A stretch of 64,000 bases of DNA. Origin: Viridibacillus soli (GTDB taxonomy: Bacteria; Bacillota; Bacilli; Bacillales_A; Planococcaceae). Under the pieces are notes generated by a model. That model was given only the letters and a program-made list of their open reading frames with translations, had not been told where the DNA came from and made no database searches. A program made the translations under genes and the position numbers. Numbering within the stretch: position 1 is the first letter of the stretch; every line of letters begins with the position of its first letter. Shown piece after piece: positions 9,757 through 18,103 of this stretch. The stretch is from contig NZ_JAEOAH010000006.1 in NCBI RefSeq assembly GCF_016612995.1, forward strand, positions 62,001-126,000, in the 5' to 3' direction.

Positions 9757-10203
9757 TCATCGACTCTCCTCTTTCTTTAATCCTGGCTTTACAAAACTCC
9801 ATAGAAAGTGCATTAAAAACGGTAATGTTAACCCAAGAGCAATCGTACTAGTGATAGACATATAAAACTTTATAACTTCTAGAGGCCCTAAAATAACAAG
9901 TGAATTCCCTTTTGTGATAAAAGGAAACCACCAATTAACCGTTGCAAATACAGCGAAAAAGAAGATACGTTCAGTTGTATCTGATAAAACTTTAAAATCT
10001 ACTTGATTCATGAAAAACATTCGTGCTGGTATTCCATCATGCTCACTCGTACTGGCGTTAATTTTCTTTAGAAGGCGTGACTGTTTTATTTTTGTTGCAG
10101 CCAATTAAGCCACCTATTATTCCACCACTTACCAATGTTCCAGTTGCAATACCAGTCGTTTTCAAAAAGTCACGTCTCAATATGTTTTTTTATTTTCGTC
10201 CAT
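9757..10203 (-). pseudogene. Remnant: gluconate 2-dehydrogenase subunit 3 (Tat signal) fused to a TatC fragment
   Basis: A good site (AAGGAGAAT) and ATG at 10203 start a protein that shifts frame after a run of seven A; the next frame reads LRRDFLKTTGIATG, a twin-arginine signal, then hits a stop. A third frame, open from 10104, reads ARMFFMNQVDFKVLSDTTERIFF, shown here as its parts ARMFF, VDFKVLS and TERIF, typical of the start of gluconate 2-dehydrogenase subunit 3. It then runs directly into the middle of a TatC protein: GPLEVIKFYMS, LPFLMHFLWSFVKPGL, ending at KKEESR. Bacillus species often keep this oxidoreductase next to its own tatC, so I infer an operon collapsed by deletion plus two frameshifts. 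The catalytic GMC subunit is absent. Confidence 0.7.
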
Positions 10204-10337
10204 ACAAATAATTCTCCTTAACAAAAATCGAAATAGCTACCCTTCCACGTCTTATAAAATGGAATTTTCTGAACTAAAAGGTCATGAAAATGCCCTATAG
10301 CAGCTTTACTTTCAAAAAGACAAGAAAAAAAGCAGCC

Positions 10338-10876
10338 TCATATGAGACAGCTTTTCCCTTTTTCTACATTTTTCAACCAGGTTTTTAATTGTTTAGGGGA
10401 AGAAAATATTACACTATCCACTTTTTCTCGTTTTACGACTTCCACAATACCTGGCCTAGCATCAATTTTGAATCGCCAAATCCAGCGCAAAAATTCTATA
10501 TCTACTTTTTCCAGACAGTCTTTCCCATATCAGGTCTTGTTCGCCCGCGATATTGAATTGTACGTTTTAAAACGCGATATGTGCAGAGCTTATTCGAGAA
10601 ATCAAGGAAGATAATAAGGTCTGCATATTTTGCTCGCATGTCAAGAGTCGAATCAAAATTCCCATCAATAATCCAAGCAGGTTTTTCAAGCTCTACTTGT
10701 AGTCTTGCCTTAAAATCTGTTTTATCGGATTTCTGCCAGCCTGGCTTCCAATACATCGCATCTAAATGGATTAAAGGTAATCCTGACAGCTCACTTAAAG
10801 TACGTGATAGCGTTGATTTCCCTGCTCCACCAGATCCAATAATTAAAACTCTTTTATGTCTTGCTGGGTACTTCAT
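10338..10876 (-). pseudogene. P-loop nucleoside kinase-like protein (FlaR/topology-modulation family), one frameshift
   Basis: Residues 8-24 are a P-loop (VLIIGSGGAGKSTLSRTL), followed by LIHLDAMYWKPGW and WIIDGNFDST, the hallmarks of the small kinases annotated as DNA topology modulation protein FlaR. The frame from the ATG stops after 124 codons. Removing one missing base near 10520 (GGGAAAGAC should read GGGAAAnGAC) restores DCLEKVDIEFLRWIW and a normal end at 10338, 179 aa in all, the family length. AGGGGG precedes the ATG. The lesion sits in an A-run, so real mutation and sequencing error are both possible. Confidence 0.7.
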
Positions 10877-10897
10877 TGAGCATGCCCCCTAGCCTTA

Positions 10898-11242
10898 CTA
10901 GTTTTCAATTATATACTCTTCCAAAGCCCTTACTACGCTATTGACAAAGCTATTGCCCGCTCCCCAATCAAAACGGAAAAATGCCCCTTCTCCACCACCA
11001 GAAGCTACTGCGTGGACTTTCGTTTTTCCTTCTAAATTATCAACTGTTATTGTTAAGCTTGCACGATTACTAGAACGCATATAATACTTTTCGATTATAC
11101 ACACAACAAGCTGTTGATTCCCTACAATGCGTTCATATACATCAATAACTTTTCCTGAAAAACTGCCATCCACAATGTGCGTTTGAATAAGGTCTAATAC
11201 ACTTTCCGGCTCAATTGATACGTAAAATTCTTTTACATCCAT
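10898..11242 (-). CDS. DUF6054-like family protein
   Basis: 114 aa, soluble, no signal peptide. The sequence (KEFYVSIEPESVLDLIQTHI at the start, VASGGGEGAFFRFDWGAG in the second half) resembles the small DUF6054 family of Firmicutes, of unknown function; I recognise it by recollection only. A GTG at 11251 lies inside the AAAGGAG site, so the ATG at 11242 with an 8-base spacing is the better start. It precedes the broken kinase gene by 21 bp and may form a unit with it. Confidence 0.65.
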   Translation of the reverse strand: MDVKEFYVSIEPESVLDLIQTHIVDGSFSGKVIDVYERIVGNQQLVVCIIEKYYMRSSNRASLTITVDNLEGKTKVHAVASGGGEGAFFRFDWGAGNSFVNSVVRALEEYIIEN

Positions 11243-11642
11243 ATCACTCACTCCTTTATGTATAACTTTTATACGCTAGAGAAATGCCAAAAGTTTCAAA
11301 GGGGCATAGGGTAATTTTAGTATAATCAGGGATATTCTCTTGGTTTACAATTCAATCTTTGGTCATGATTAGATTAACAGCACAACATCGTTCCTATTCG
11401 TACATGTTAAGTCAATACTTTAGCGTATACACTTATTTCATGTTTGAAATACTTCTCCTTCTAATCACTTTATCTGTATGCTTATTCCCTAAAATTACGG
11501 AGCAAAAAAATAATAAAAAGTATTTTTAGCTAATATAGAAACTGCACCCTTAAAAATAGAAATTTTAAGGGTGCAGTTAAAGAGCGTCAAAAGCTCGTTT
11601 TTTATATTCTATTGTTTACTTCAAAGGACACCTGTTGATACT
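11243..11642. other. Intergenic stretch with a possible 54-codon frame
   Basis: This 400-bp gap is AT-rich. One open frame on the plus strand, 11365-11529, would give 54 aa with a hydrophobic middle (FEILLLLITLSVCLF), but it has no ribosome binding site and ends just before the niaP terminator. I treat it as probably non-coding. The terminator at 11540-11578 is the only clear element. Confidence 0.4.
11540..11578 (-). terminator. Terminator of niaP
   Basis: A perfect 16-bp inverted repeat (AACTGCACCCTTAAAA and complement) with a 7-nt loop, 64 bp past the niaP stop. The stem ends in T-rich sequence on the minus strand. Confidence 0.85.
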
Positions 11643-12860
11643 TCACTCTAATTCGGTCTGTTTTGTTTCGGTACCGAGTACTAAAATTGCGCTTACACCA
11701 ATGATAATAGCAATACAAAAGATACCGAAAATAAAGCCCAATTCGTAACCTTTTGCGACAAGTGAACCTACTAGCAATGGCCCGAAAATTCCACCTAACC
11801 GGCCAACAGAGGCAGCCATTCCAGCACCCGTACCACGAATAACTGTCGGATATTGCTCTGGTGTATATGCGTATAATGCACCCCAAGCACCTAAGTTAAA
11901 GAATGATAAGAACATCCCTGACACAAGTAAAATACCAATCGATTCAGCATTCCCAAAAACTAATGCACTTACAGCTGTTCCTATTAAATACGTCGCTAAA
12001 ACAAATTTCCGACCAGCCCTTTCAATTAACCAAGCTGCTGTGAAGTAACCTGGCAATTGTGCCAGCGTCATAATAAGCACGTATTTAAAACTCGTAATTA
12101 AACTAAAGCCTTTTATGACCATGACACTTGGTAGCCATAAAAACATCCCATAATAAGAAAATACGACTGTAAACCAAACAATCCAAAGCATTAATGTACG
12201 ACGAGCATATTTCTTAGACCAAACATCTTTAATATTTTGACCGATACTACGTGCAACATCCTTTTTCGCTGTAAACTGGGGTGAATCTGGTAAATGTATT
12301 CGCAAATAAATAGCGTAAACTGCAGGAATCGCGGTTAATATTAAAGCAATGCGCCAGCCGTAGTTTGGAATAACAAAATAAGAAATAAGTGCTGCTAATA
12401 ACCAACCACCAGCCCAGAAACTTTCTAATAACACGACAACACGTCCACGCTCATGTGCCTCTACACTTTCGGAAACAAGTGTAGAAGCTACTGGCAATTC
12501 ACCACCAAGACCCATACCGACAAAAAATCTCAAAATCATAAATGCTACTAATGTCGTTGTAAATGCCGATAAACCGCTAGCGATAGAAAAAATTACAAGC
12601 GTCCATATAAATACTGATTTACGCCCAATACGATCGGCAAAAATTCCGAATACAAAGGCACCAACTGCCATACCAATTGAGTTAATGCTACCAATCCAAC
12701 CCATTTCCCCCGGTGTTAGCATCCACTCCTTTGCTAAAGCTGCTATTACAAAAGATAAAATACCTACATCTAATGCATCAAACATCCATCCAATTCCTGC
12801 AATACCTAATAGCTTATTACGTGAAATTGTTTGTGCTCCCGCTTGCTGATTCGTTGTCAT
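11643..12860 (-). CDS. niaP: Niacin/nicotinamide permease, MFS family
   Basis: About 405 aa, 12 membrane spans, close along its whole length to B. subtilis NiaP (YceI) as I recall it: GWMFDALDVGILSF, GSINSIGMAVGAFVFG, the MFS loop GIFADRIGRK, RFFVGMGLGGELPVAST, YGMFLWLPSVM and the end GTETKQTELE. NiaP imports niacin for NAD synthesis. Three ATG codons lie in a row; GGGGG sits only one base before the first and seven before the third, so the start is placed at 12860. Single gene with a strong terminator; no NAD gene adjoins it. Confidence 0.9.
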   Translation of the reverse strand: MTTNQQAGAQTISRNKLLGIAGIGWMFDALDVGILSFVIAALAKEWMLTPGEMGWIGSINSIGMAVGAFVFGIFADRIGRKSVFIWTLVIFSIASGLSAFTTTLVAFMILRFFVGMGLGGELPVASTLVSESVEAHERGRVVVLLESFWAGGWLLAALISYFVIPNYGWRIALILTAIPAVYAIYLRIHLPDSPQFTAKKDVARSIGQNIKDVWSKKYARRTLMLWIVWFTVVFSYYGMFLWLPSVMVIKGFSLITSFKYVLIMTLAQLPGYFTAAWLIERAGRKFVLATYLIGTAVSALVFGNAESIGILLVSGMFLSFFNLGAWGALYAYTPEQYPTVIRGTGAGMAASVGRLGGIFGPLLVGSLVAKGYELGFIFGIFCIAIIIGVSAILVLGTETKQTELE

Positions 12861-12873
12861 CATCATTCCCCCG

Positions 12874-12887
12874 AGTGTCTTTACACT
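12874..12887 (-). promoter_or_regulatory. Candidate NiaR-type operator before niaP
   Basis: AGTGT-CTTT-ACACT is a perfect 5-bp dyad 13 bp upstream of the niaP start. niaP orthologues are controlled by the nicotinate-responsive repressor NiaR in Bacillales, whose sites are TGTC/ACA-rich dyads. The match is suggestive only. Confidence 0.35.
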
Positions 12888-13072
12888 TGAATATACAACT
12901 AAACACCTTAACTATACACATATTCTTATTTTGTGACAAGATGCAAAATAAATTCAAATTGTTCCGAAAACTTAACGATTTCCTATTGAAATAACTACCC
13001 AAAATACGTTAAAATGTCTTTTATAGACAAACAATTGTTTTTTCAGGACGAACAAAAAGGAGAATGTTATAT

Positions 13073-14125
13073 ATGTGGAAAGGTCTTATTGATCACTATA
13101 AAGAATATTTACCTGTTACAGAAAATACACCTGCTCTTACTCTACATGAGGGTAATACACCACTCATTCATTTAGATACGCTATCAAAAGAATTAGAAAT
13201 CGATCTTTACGTTAAATATGAAGGTTTAAATCCAACAGGTTCATTCAAAGACCGTGGGATGGTAATGGCTGTTGCAAAAGCTGTTGAAGAAGGTAGTAAA
13301 TTCGTCATTTGCGCATCAACAGGTAATACATCAGCTGCTGCTGCTGCATACGCAGCACGAGCTGGGATCCAAGCAATTATTGTCATTCCAAAAGGCAAAG
13401 TAGCTGCTGGTAAACTAGCACAAGCTTATATGTACGGTGCGAAAATTATCGAAATTGATGGTAACTTCGATGAAGCACTTCAAATCGTTCGTGACATTAG
13501 CGAAAACACTTCTGTAACATTAGTAAACTCAGTAAATCCATACCGTTTAGAAGGCCAAAAAACAGCTGCTTTCGAAATTTGTGACGGTCTTGGTAGTGCA
13601 CCAGATGTTCTTGCAATTCCTGTTGGGAACGCTGGTAACATTAGCGCTTACTGGAAAGGCTTCAAAGAATACAATGATAAAAAGCAAACTGGTCTACCGA
13701 AAATTTTCGGTTTCGAAGCTGAAGGTGCTGCAGCAATCGTCCGCGGCGAAGTGATTCCATGCCCAGAAACAGTTGCAACTGCTATTCGTATTGGTAACCC
13801 TGCAAGCTGGAAGCTAGCTGAAGCTGCTCGTGATGAATCAGGTGGTAAAATCGCTGCAGTAACAGACGAAGAAATTTTAAATGCATATCGTTTAATAGCT
13901 TCTAAGGAAGGTGTCTTTGCAGAACCTGGATCAGCTGCTTCTATGGCAGGTGTACTTCAATCTGTTGCGAACGGCTCTATTCCTAAAGGAAGCCGCGTAG
14001 TTGCAGTATTAACTGGCAATGGCTTAAAAGACCCTGACACAGCTGTACAAGCTTCTACAATGGACATGGTTTCTTTAGCAAATGATGAAGCTGAAATTCG
14101 CACTTACATCGAGGGATTACTATGA
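13073..14125 (+). CDS. thrC: Threonine synthase
   Basis: 350 aa PLP enzyme (fold type II) that converts O-phosphohomoserine to threonine. The PLP lysine is K59 in [11 protein letters not shown], the phosphate loop is [15 protein letters not shown]-like near residues 85-98, and a second glycine loop GNAGN lies near 185. The ATG at 13064 is too close to the AAGGAG; the ATG at 13073 ([12 protein letters not shown]) has a proper spacing and matches the B. subtilis start. It overlaps thrB by ATGA, so the two are translationally coupled. The usual first gene hom is not next to it. Confidence 0.97.
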   Translation: MWKGLIDHYKEYLPVTENTPALTLHEGNTPLIHLDTLSKELEIDLYVKYEGLNPTGSFKDRGMVMAVAKAVEEGSKFVICASTGNTSAAAAAYAARAGIQAIIVIPKGKVAAGKLAQAYMYGAKIIEIDGNFDEALQIVRDISENTSVTLVNSVNPYRLEGQKTAAFEICDGLGSAPDVLAIPVGNAGNISAYWKGFKEYNDKKQTGLPKIFGFEAEGAAAIVRGEVIPCPETVATAIRIGNPASWKLAEAARDESGGKIAAVTDEEILNAYRLIASKEGVFAEPGSAASMAGVLQSVANGSIPKGSRVVAVLTGNGLKDPDTAVQASTMDMVSLANDEAEIRTYIEGLL

Positions 14126-15021
14126 TAACAAAATGGTCCATCTCTGTTCCGGGAAGCACCGCTAACCTTGGACCAGGATTCGACTCTATTGGACTAGCAT
14201 TAGGCCTCTACTTAACACTAGAAGTGACTTTACAAGACAACTGGGAATTTGAGCATCGGTCAGACCATCTTCCTGTTAAGTTTACTGTTGAGGACCATCT
14301 CGTCTATAAAGTAGCAACTGAAACAGCTGAACGTTACAGCGTTCAGCTCCCTGCTTGTAAAGTAGTGATGGAAAGTGAACTCCCACTAGCTCGTGGCCTT
14401 GGTAGTAGCGCCTCTGCTATTGTGGCAGGGATTGAAATTGCCAATCAAGTATGTAATTTACAACTTTCTATCGAAGACCGTTGTAGACTTGCTTCTAAAA
14501 TTGAAGGACACCCTGATAATGCCGCAGCATCAGTATACGGTGGTCTAACTATTGCCTCGACATTACCAAACGGTCACTTAGAAATGATCAATGACCGTGA
14601 TGTAGATGCAGCATTTGCTGTTTTCATCCCTAACGTTGAATTGAAAACAGAGGAAGCACGCAAAGTATTGCCATCCAACTATGACAAAGCTTACGCTGTT
14701 CACGCTAGTGCCAATGCCAATATGTTAACAGCCTCATTACTAATTAAAGATTATGAAAGAGCAGGTATATTCATGGAGCATGATTTATTCCATGAGCCAT
14801 TCCGTGCAAATTTAATTCCTAATTATCATGAAATTCGCCAAACAGCGAAGGATGCAGGCGCATATGGTACGGCTATTAGCGGAGCCGGTCCAACCGTGAT
14901 ATCATTACTTTCAAAAGATCGTATAGATGCTTTCGTTGAAAAGATGAAGCCACTCTTCCCGAATTATGATATTAAAGCAGTCCATGTAGATACAAAAGGT
15001 ATTCAAGTGACAACTGCATAA
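14122..15021 (+). CDS. thrB: Homoserine kinase
   Basis: 299 aa GHMP kinase that phosphorylates homoserine, supplying the substrate of ThrC. The N-terminus shows [18 protein letters not shown], the ATP loop is [16 protein letters not shown] near residues 88-103, and the third GHMP motif is [14 protein letters not shown] near 249. The start overlaps the thrC stop by four bases. A hairpin terminator follows, closing a two-gene thrC-thrB operon. Confidence 0.97.
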   Translation: MITKWSISVPGSTANLGPGFDSIGLALGLYLTLEVTLQDNWEFEHRSDHLPVKFTVEDHLVYKVATETAERYSVQLPACKVVMESELPLARGLGSSASAIVAGIEIANQVCNLQLSIEDRCRLASKIEGHPDNAAASVYGGLTIASTLPNGHLEMINDRDVDAAFAVFIPNVELKTEEARKVLPSNYDKAYAVHASANANMLTASLLIKDYERAGIFMEHDLFHEPFRANLIPNYHEIRQTAKDAGAYGTAISGAGPTVISLLSKDRIDAFVEKMKPLFPNYDIKAVHVDTKGIQVTTA

Positions 15022-15033
15022 TAATTGCAATGT

Positions 15034-15068
15034 AAAATGCCCAGAGAAATAAACTCTTGGCATTTTTT
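15034..15068 (+). terminator. Terminator of thrCB
   Basis: A 12-bp stem with one mismatch (AAAATGCCC-AGAG against CTCT-TGGCATTTT), loop AAATAAA, then a T-run. Confidence 0.85.
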
Positions 15069-15154
15069 CTTGGCAAAAATCTTTGATATGTTAAAGTTAA
15101 AGTAATCATCATGCTTTTTCATTCAAAACCGATATAAACAAAGAGGTGTTAACT

Positions 15155-16822
15155 ATGCAAATGGAGAGAAGATCCACGGCTTCCGGATTTGATACGTTAG
15201 TCGTAAATGGTTACCAAATACATAATGATACAAATCCAGTAATGGATGCAAAAAAATATGCCAATGAGCATTTCAAAGTAAATACTGTACATATTTTATT
15301 TGGCAATGGGCTTGGTTACTATGCAGAAGCTTTTAAATCGCTCATGTCGACATCTAAAGAGTACTTAATTGTCTTAGAACCACTTGAGTTAAAAGAGCGT
15401 TTAGAAGTACCCGATGTTGCTTATTACTATGGTACCGATGTAAAAGATTTAGATACGTTACTTCGCCAAACAATCACAAAAGCGGATAATCTACGCATTG
15501 TCATAGCACCAAACTATGAGCATATATTTGCCGATTACTATGAAGAGGCAGTAAAAATCATTCGTCAATTCGTCGAAGTGAAAAAATCTGATATTTCCAC
15601 AATACGTTCTTTTTCAACAGAGTGGATGACAAACTATATTAGTAATATGCAATATACAGCTGATGATGCGCCAATTGACCATCTTTATAAAAGATATAAT
15701 TGTCCAATGGTCATCGCATCTGGTGGTCCCTCTTTGACAAAGCAATTGCCGCAGTTAAAGAAAATACGTAATCACATTATTTTGATAGCAGCAGGTTCAA
15801 CAATTAATACATTATTGCATCATGATATCGTGCCTGATTATGTTGTATCGATCGATGGTTCTGAAGCGAACTTCAATCACTTCAAGGAGCGCTATTTCGA
15901 AAATACGACTCTACTATATAATCTCGTACATCACCCTCATATCCGTAAGCAATTTAAAAGTGGCTATTATTTCAAAGATATTTTCTTACACGAAGCAGAA
16001 GCTCATTTCCAAAAATATGTGCAGGAGCCTGTTTCAACAATTGCCGGTGGTGCATCTGTTGCGACATTTGCTCTTTCCATCGCACGATTCCTATCAGATG
16101 GACCCGTTGCAGTGATTGGGCAAGATTTGGCTTATACAAATATGTTATCACATGCCGAGAGCAACAAAGGTCAGTACACAATCACTGATGAACATAAAGC
16201 GTCTCGTCGTATGTTTACAGCAGAAGGCTATTATGGTGATGAAGTGTTAACCGATCCACCATTCTTCATGATGAAGGAATCGTTTGAAGCAATCGTACCA
16301 AACTTTGGGGTGCCTATTTATAACTGTACTGAAGGTGGGATTTTCATCCATCATATGACAAACATTCCTTTCACTGAGTTTTTGGAGAAGCATATTAAAA
16401 CTTCACCTGTGCAACAGGCATTACCAGACAAAAAGCCCACTGTTGTAGCTAGCTATAATCTCGTTACAGAAGCCGAGCTAAAAGCACATAATCTACTACT
16501 ACGCCTACTTTCGGATAATCTTATATTAATCCGTAAAAACAAATACCAAATCGTTTTAGACAATAAAACATTACGCAAGCTTGGTAAAAATGAAGAAAAA
16601 GTGCATGAATTACTACCAAAATCACCAGTATCATTAGTTGTAAACTCCATCAACTTTGATGTCGAAACAATGTTCCCAAAGATGCCCAATGAAACTGAAG
16701 TAGAATTTTTCACTCGTGAAAACATAGCCAATATCGTCATGCTCGAAAAATTAATCTTTGCTACAAATAAAAGTAAAGATGCAGTTAAAGAACTATCTAA
16801 TCAGCTTACTGTGAAGAGTTAA
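15155..16822 (+). CDS. DUF115 / motility-associated factor (Maf)-like glycosyltransferase family protein
   Basis: 555 aa. The N-terminal 150 residues are an alpha/beta region with a glycine loop (VHILFGNGLGYYAEAF); the core, about 190-350, is the MptE-like DUF115 domain (PMVIASGGPSLTKQLP, IILIAAGSTINTLL, YVVSIDGS, GGASVATFALSIA, AVIGQDLAYT), also found in Maf proteins that add nonulosonic acids to flagellin. A GTG at 15146 is part of the AGAGGTG site; the ATG at 15155 is the start. No flagellin, flagellar or sialic-acid gene is in the window, so its target is unknown. Monocistronic, with its own terminator. Confidence 0.75.
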   Translation: MQMERRSTASGFDTLVVNGYQIHNDTNPVMDAKKYANEHFKVNTVHILFGNGLGYYAEAFKSLMSTSKEYLIVLEPLELKERLEVPDVAYYYGTDVKDLDTLLRQTITKADNLRIVIAPNYEHIFADYYEEAVKIIRQFVEVKKSDISTIRSFSTEWMTNYISNMQYTADDAPIDHLYKRYNCPMVIASGGPSLTKQLPQLKKIRNHIILIAAGSTINTLLHHDIVPDYVVSIDGSEANFNHFKERYFENTTLLYNLVHHPHIRKQFKSGYYFKDIFLHEAEAHFQKYVQEPVSTIAGGASVATFALSIARFLSDGPVAVIGQDLAYTNMLSHAESNKGQYTITDEHKASRRMFTAEGYYGDEVLTDPPFFMMKESFEAIVPNFGVPIYNCTEGGIFIHHMTNIPFTEFLEKHIKTSPVQQALPDKKPTVVASYNLVTEAELKAHNLLLRLLSDNLILIRKNKYQIVLDNKTLRKLGKNEEKVHELLPKSPVSLVVNSINFDVETMFPKMPNETEVEFFTRENIANIVMLEKLIFATNKSKDAVKELSNQLTVKS

Positions 16823-16846
16823 AAGGGATGAGCAATCATCCTTTTT
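16821..16846 (+). terminator. Terminator with GCAA tetraloop
   Basis: GGATGA and TCATCC close a GCAA loop of the stable GNRA class; A-run before, T-run after. It begins at the stop codon of the Maf-like gene. Confidence 0.8.
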
Positions 16847-16866
16847 CTTTTTCTAAATCAAATGCA

Positions 16867-16902
16867 TTGACATCCCTCTTTCCTGTAACTATAATGATTA
16901 CA
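16867..16902 (+). promoter_or_regulatory. Sigma-A promoter of ywnA with overlapping Rrf2-type operator
   Basis: TTGACA (16867-16872) and TATAAT (16890-16895) are 17 bp apart, a consensus promoter. A dyad TGTAAC-N7-ATTACA (16884-16902) brackets the -10 box, which lies inside the spacer. The same 6-7-6 dyad recurs before ywnB. A repressor bound here would block polymerase, which fits autoregulation by YwnA. Confidence 0.75.
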
Positions 16903-16920
16903 TGTTAGGCGGTGACCGAT

Positions 16921-17334
16921 ATGGTGAACAGTCGTGTTTCTGTCGCTATACACATTCTTTCTCTAATCGCTACAACAAATGATGCTAACCAGCTTACATC
17001 TGACTGGATTGCAGGTAGTGTGAATACTAATCCCGTCGTCATTCGTCGGATTAGTAGCCAGCTTAAAAAGGCTAATTTGATCGCCTCTAATCCAGGTGTT
17101 GCTGGTTATCAATTAGTCAAAGAACCGAAAGACATTACGTTATTAGATATATACAGAGCTGTACAAGCACCTGAAGAATTATTTGCAATTCACGATAACC
17201 CGAATCCAGAATGTGCAGTAGGGCAAAGAATTCAATCTACTTTAAATAACGTATATCATTCTGTTCAGCGAGCAATGGAAGATAAATTGACAGAAGAAAC
17301 GCTGCAAGATGTATTAGATCAACTCTTTCACTAA
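16921..17334 (+). CDS. ywnA: Rrf2-family transcriptional regulator YwnA
   Basis: 137 aa winged-helix repressor. The N-terminus (NSRVSVAIHILSLIA, then SDWIAGSVNTNPVVIRRI as the recognition helix) and the C-terminus (EELFAIHDNPNPECAVGQRI) track B. subtilis YwnA. The three cysteines of Fe-S Rrf2 members are absent; only C101 in NPNPECAVG is seen, so redox or thiol sensing through one Cys is possible. A GTG at 16912 belongs to the AGGCGGTG site; the ATG at 16921 is the start. It lies just before ywnB, its presumed target, and both carry the same dyad upstream. Confidence 0.9.
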   Translation: MVNSRVSVAIHILSLIATTNDANQLTSDWIAGSVNTNPVVIRRISSQLKKANLIASNPGVAGYQLVKEPKDITLLDIYRAVQAPEELFAIHDNPNPECAVGQRIQSTLNNVYHSVQRAMEDKLTEETLQDVLDQLFH

Positions 17335-17360
17335 GAGGAGATCTTTTTTTACAAACAACT

Positions 17361-17379
17361 TGTAACCGCATTAGTTACA
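17361..17379 (+). promoter_or_regulatory. Second Rrf2-type operator, before ywnB
   Basis: TGTAAC-CGCATTA-GTTACA is a perfect 6-bp dyad with a 7-bp spacer, the same design as the ywnA site. It lies 29 bp upstream of the ywnB start. I could not find a clear -10 box next to it. Confidence 0.7.
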
Positions 17380-17407
17380 TCAATCGATATTTTAGGAGGA
17401 AATCATT

Positions 17408-18043
17408 ATGAAAATTGGTATTATTGGCGCAACAGGTAAGGCAGGTAACTTCATTTTAAAAGAGGCCGTATCACGTGGACACGAAGTAACTGCTATCGTA
17501 CGTAGTGCAACAAAATTAGTAGATAAAACGGTAGCCGTTATAGAAAAAGATGTCTTCTCATTAACTACTGGAGATGTACAAGGTTTTGACGTAGTTGTCA
17601 ACGCATTTGGTGCCCCAGCAGGTGAGGAACATTTACATGTGGAAGCAGGCCGCAAACTAATCGACATTTTACATGATGCATCAATTACAAAATTATTTGT
17701 AGTCGGTGGAGCAGGTAGCCTATTCATCGATCCAGATAAAACTGTGAAGGTAATGTCTACACCAGATTTCCCAGCTATCTACTTACCAACAGCTGAAAAT
17801 CAAGGTGAAAACTTAGAGGACCTAAAAGCATCATCTATTACTTGGACCTTCCTAAGTCCATCTGCTTTCTTCGATCCAGAAGGTCCTCGTACTGGTGAAT
17901 ATATCTCGGGAGTTGACCATCTATTAGTCAATAAAAAAGGTGAAAGCTACGTTAGCTATGCTGATTTCGCAATCGCATTATTGGATGAACTAGAAAATCC
18001 TAAGCATGTAAATGCAAGATTCACTGTAGCATCTGAAAACTAA
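17408..18043 (+). CDS. ywnB: NAD(P)-dependent oxidoreductase YwnB (NmrA-like SDR)
   Basis: 211 aa Rossmann protein. The dinucleotide loop is at residues 1-13 (MKIGIIGATGKAG), followed by RGHEVTAIVRS, where the Arg after beta-2 favours NADP(H); VVNAFGAP near 60 and FVVGGAGSL near 98 are the next conserved strands. This is the atypical extended SDR/NmrA group related to flavin or quinone reductases, and the catalytic Tyr-x-x-x-Lys of classical SDRs is not evident. AGGAGG precedes the ATG. The context argues for a stress or electrophile detoxification role under YwnA. Confidence 0.85.
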   Translation: MKIGIIGATGKAGNFILKEAVSRGHEVTAIVRSATKLVDKTVAVIEKDVFSLTTGDVQGFDVVVNAFGAPAGEEHLHVEAGRKLIDILHDASITKLFVVGGAGSLFIDPDKTVKVMSTPDFPAIYLPTAENQGENLEDLKASSITWTFLSPSAFFDPEGPRTGEYISGVDHLLVNKKGESYVSYADFAIALLDELENPKHVNARFTVASEN

Positions 18044-18062
18044 ATACTACATCCGCATAAAA

Positions 18063-18103
18063 GTAAAAGCAGGTCTCGCGAAATTTAGCGAACCTGCTTT
18101 TAC
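18063..18103. terminator. Bidirectional hairpin terminator
   Basis: GTAAAAGCAGGT and ACCTGCTTTTAC form a 12-bp stem, with an inner TCGC/GCGA pairing in the loop. It separates convergent ywnB and zupT and touches the zupT stop codon. Confidence 0.88.

Noticed and set aside
11365-11529. 54-codon plus-strand frame with a hydrophobic centre
   Set aside because: No ribosome binding site or promoter, and overlaps the approach to the niaP terminator; kept only as a note on the gap.
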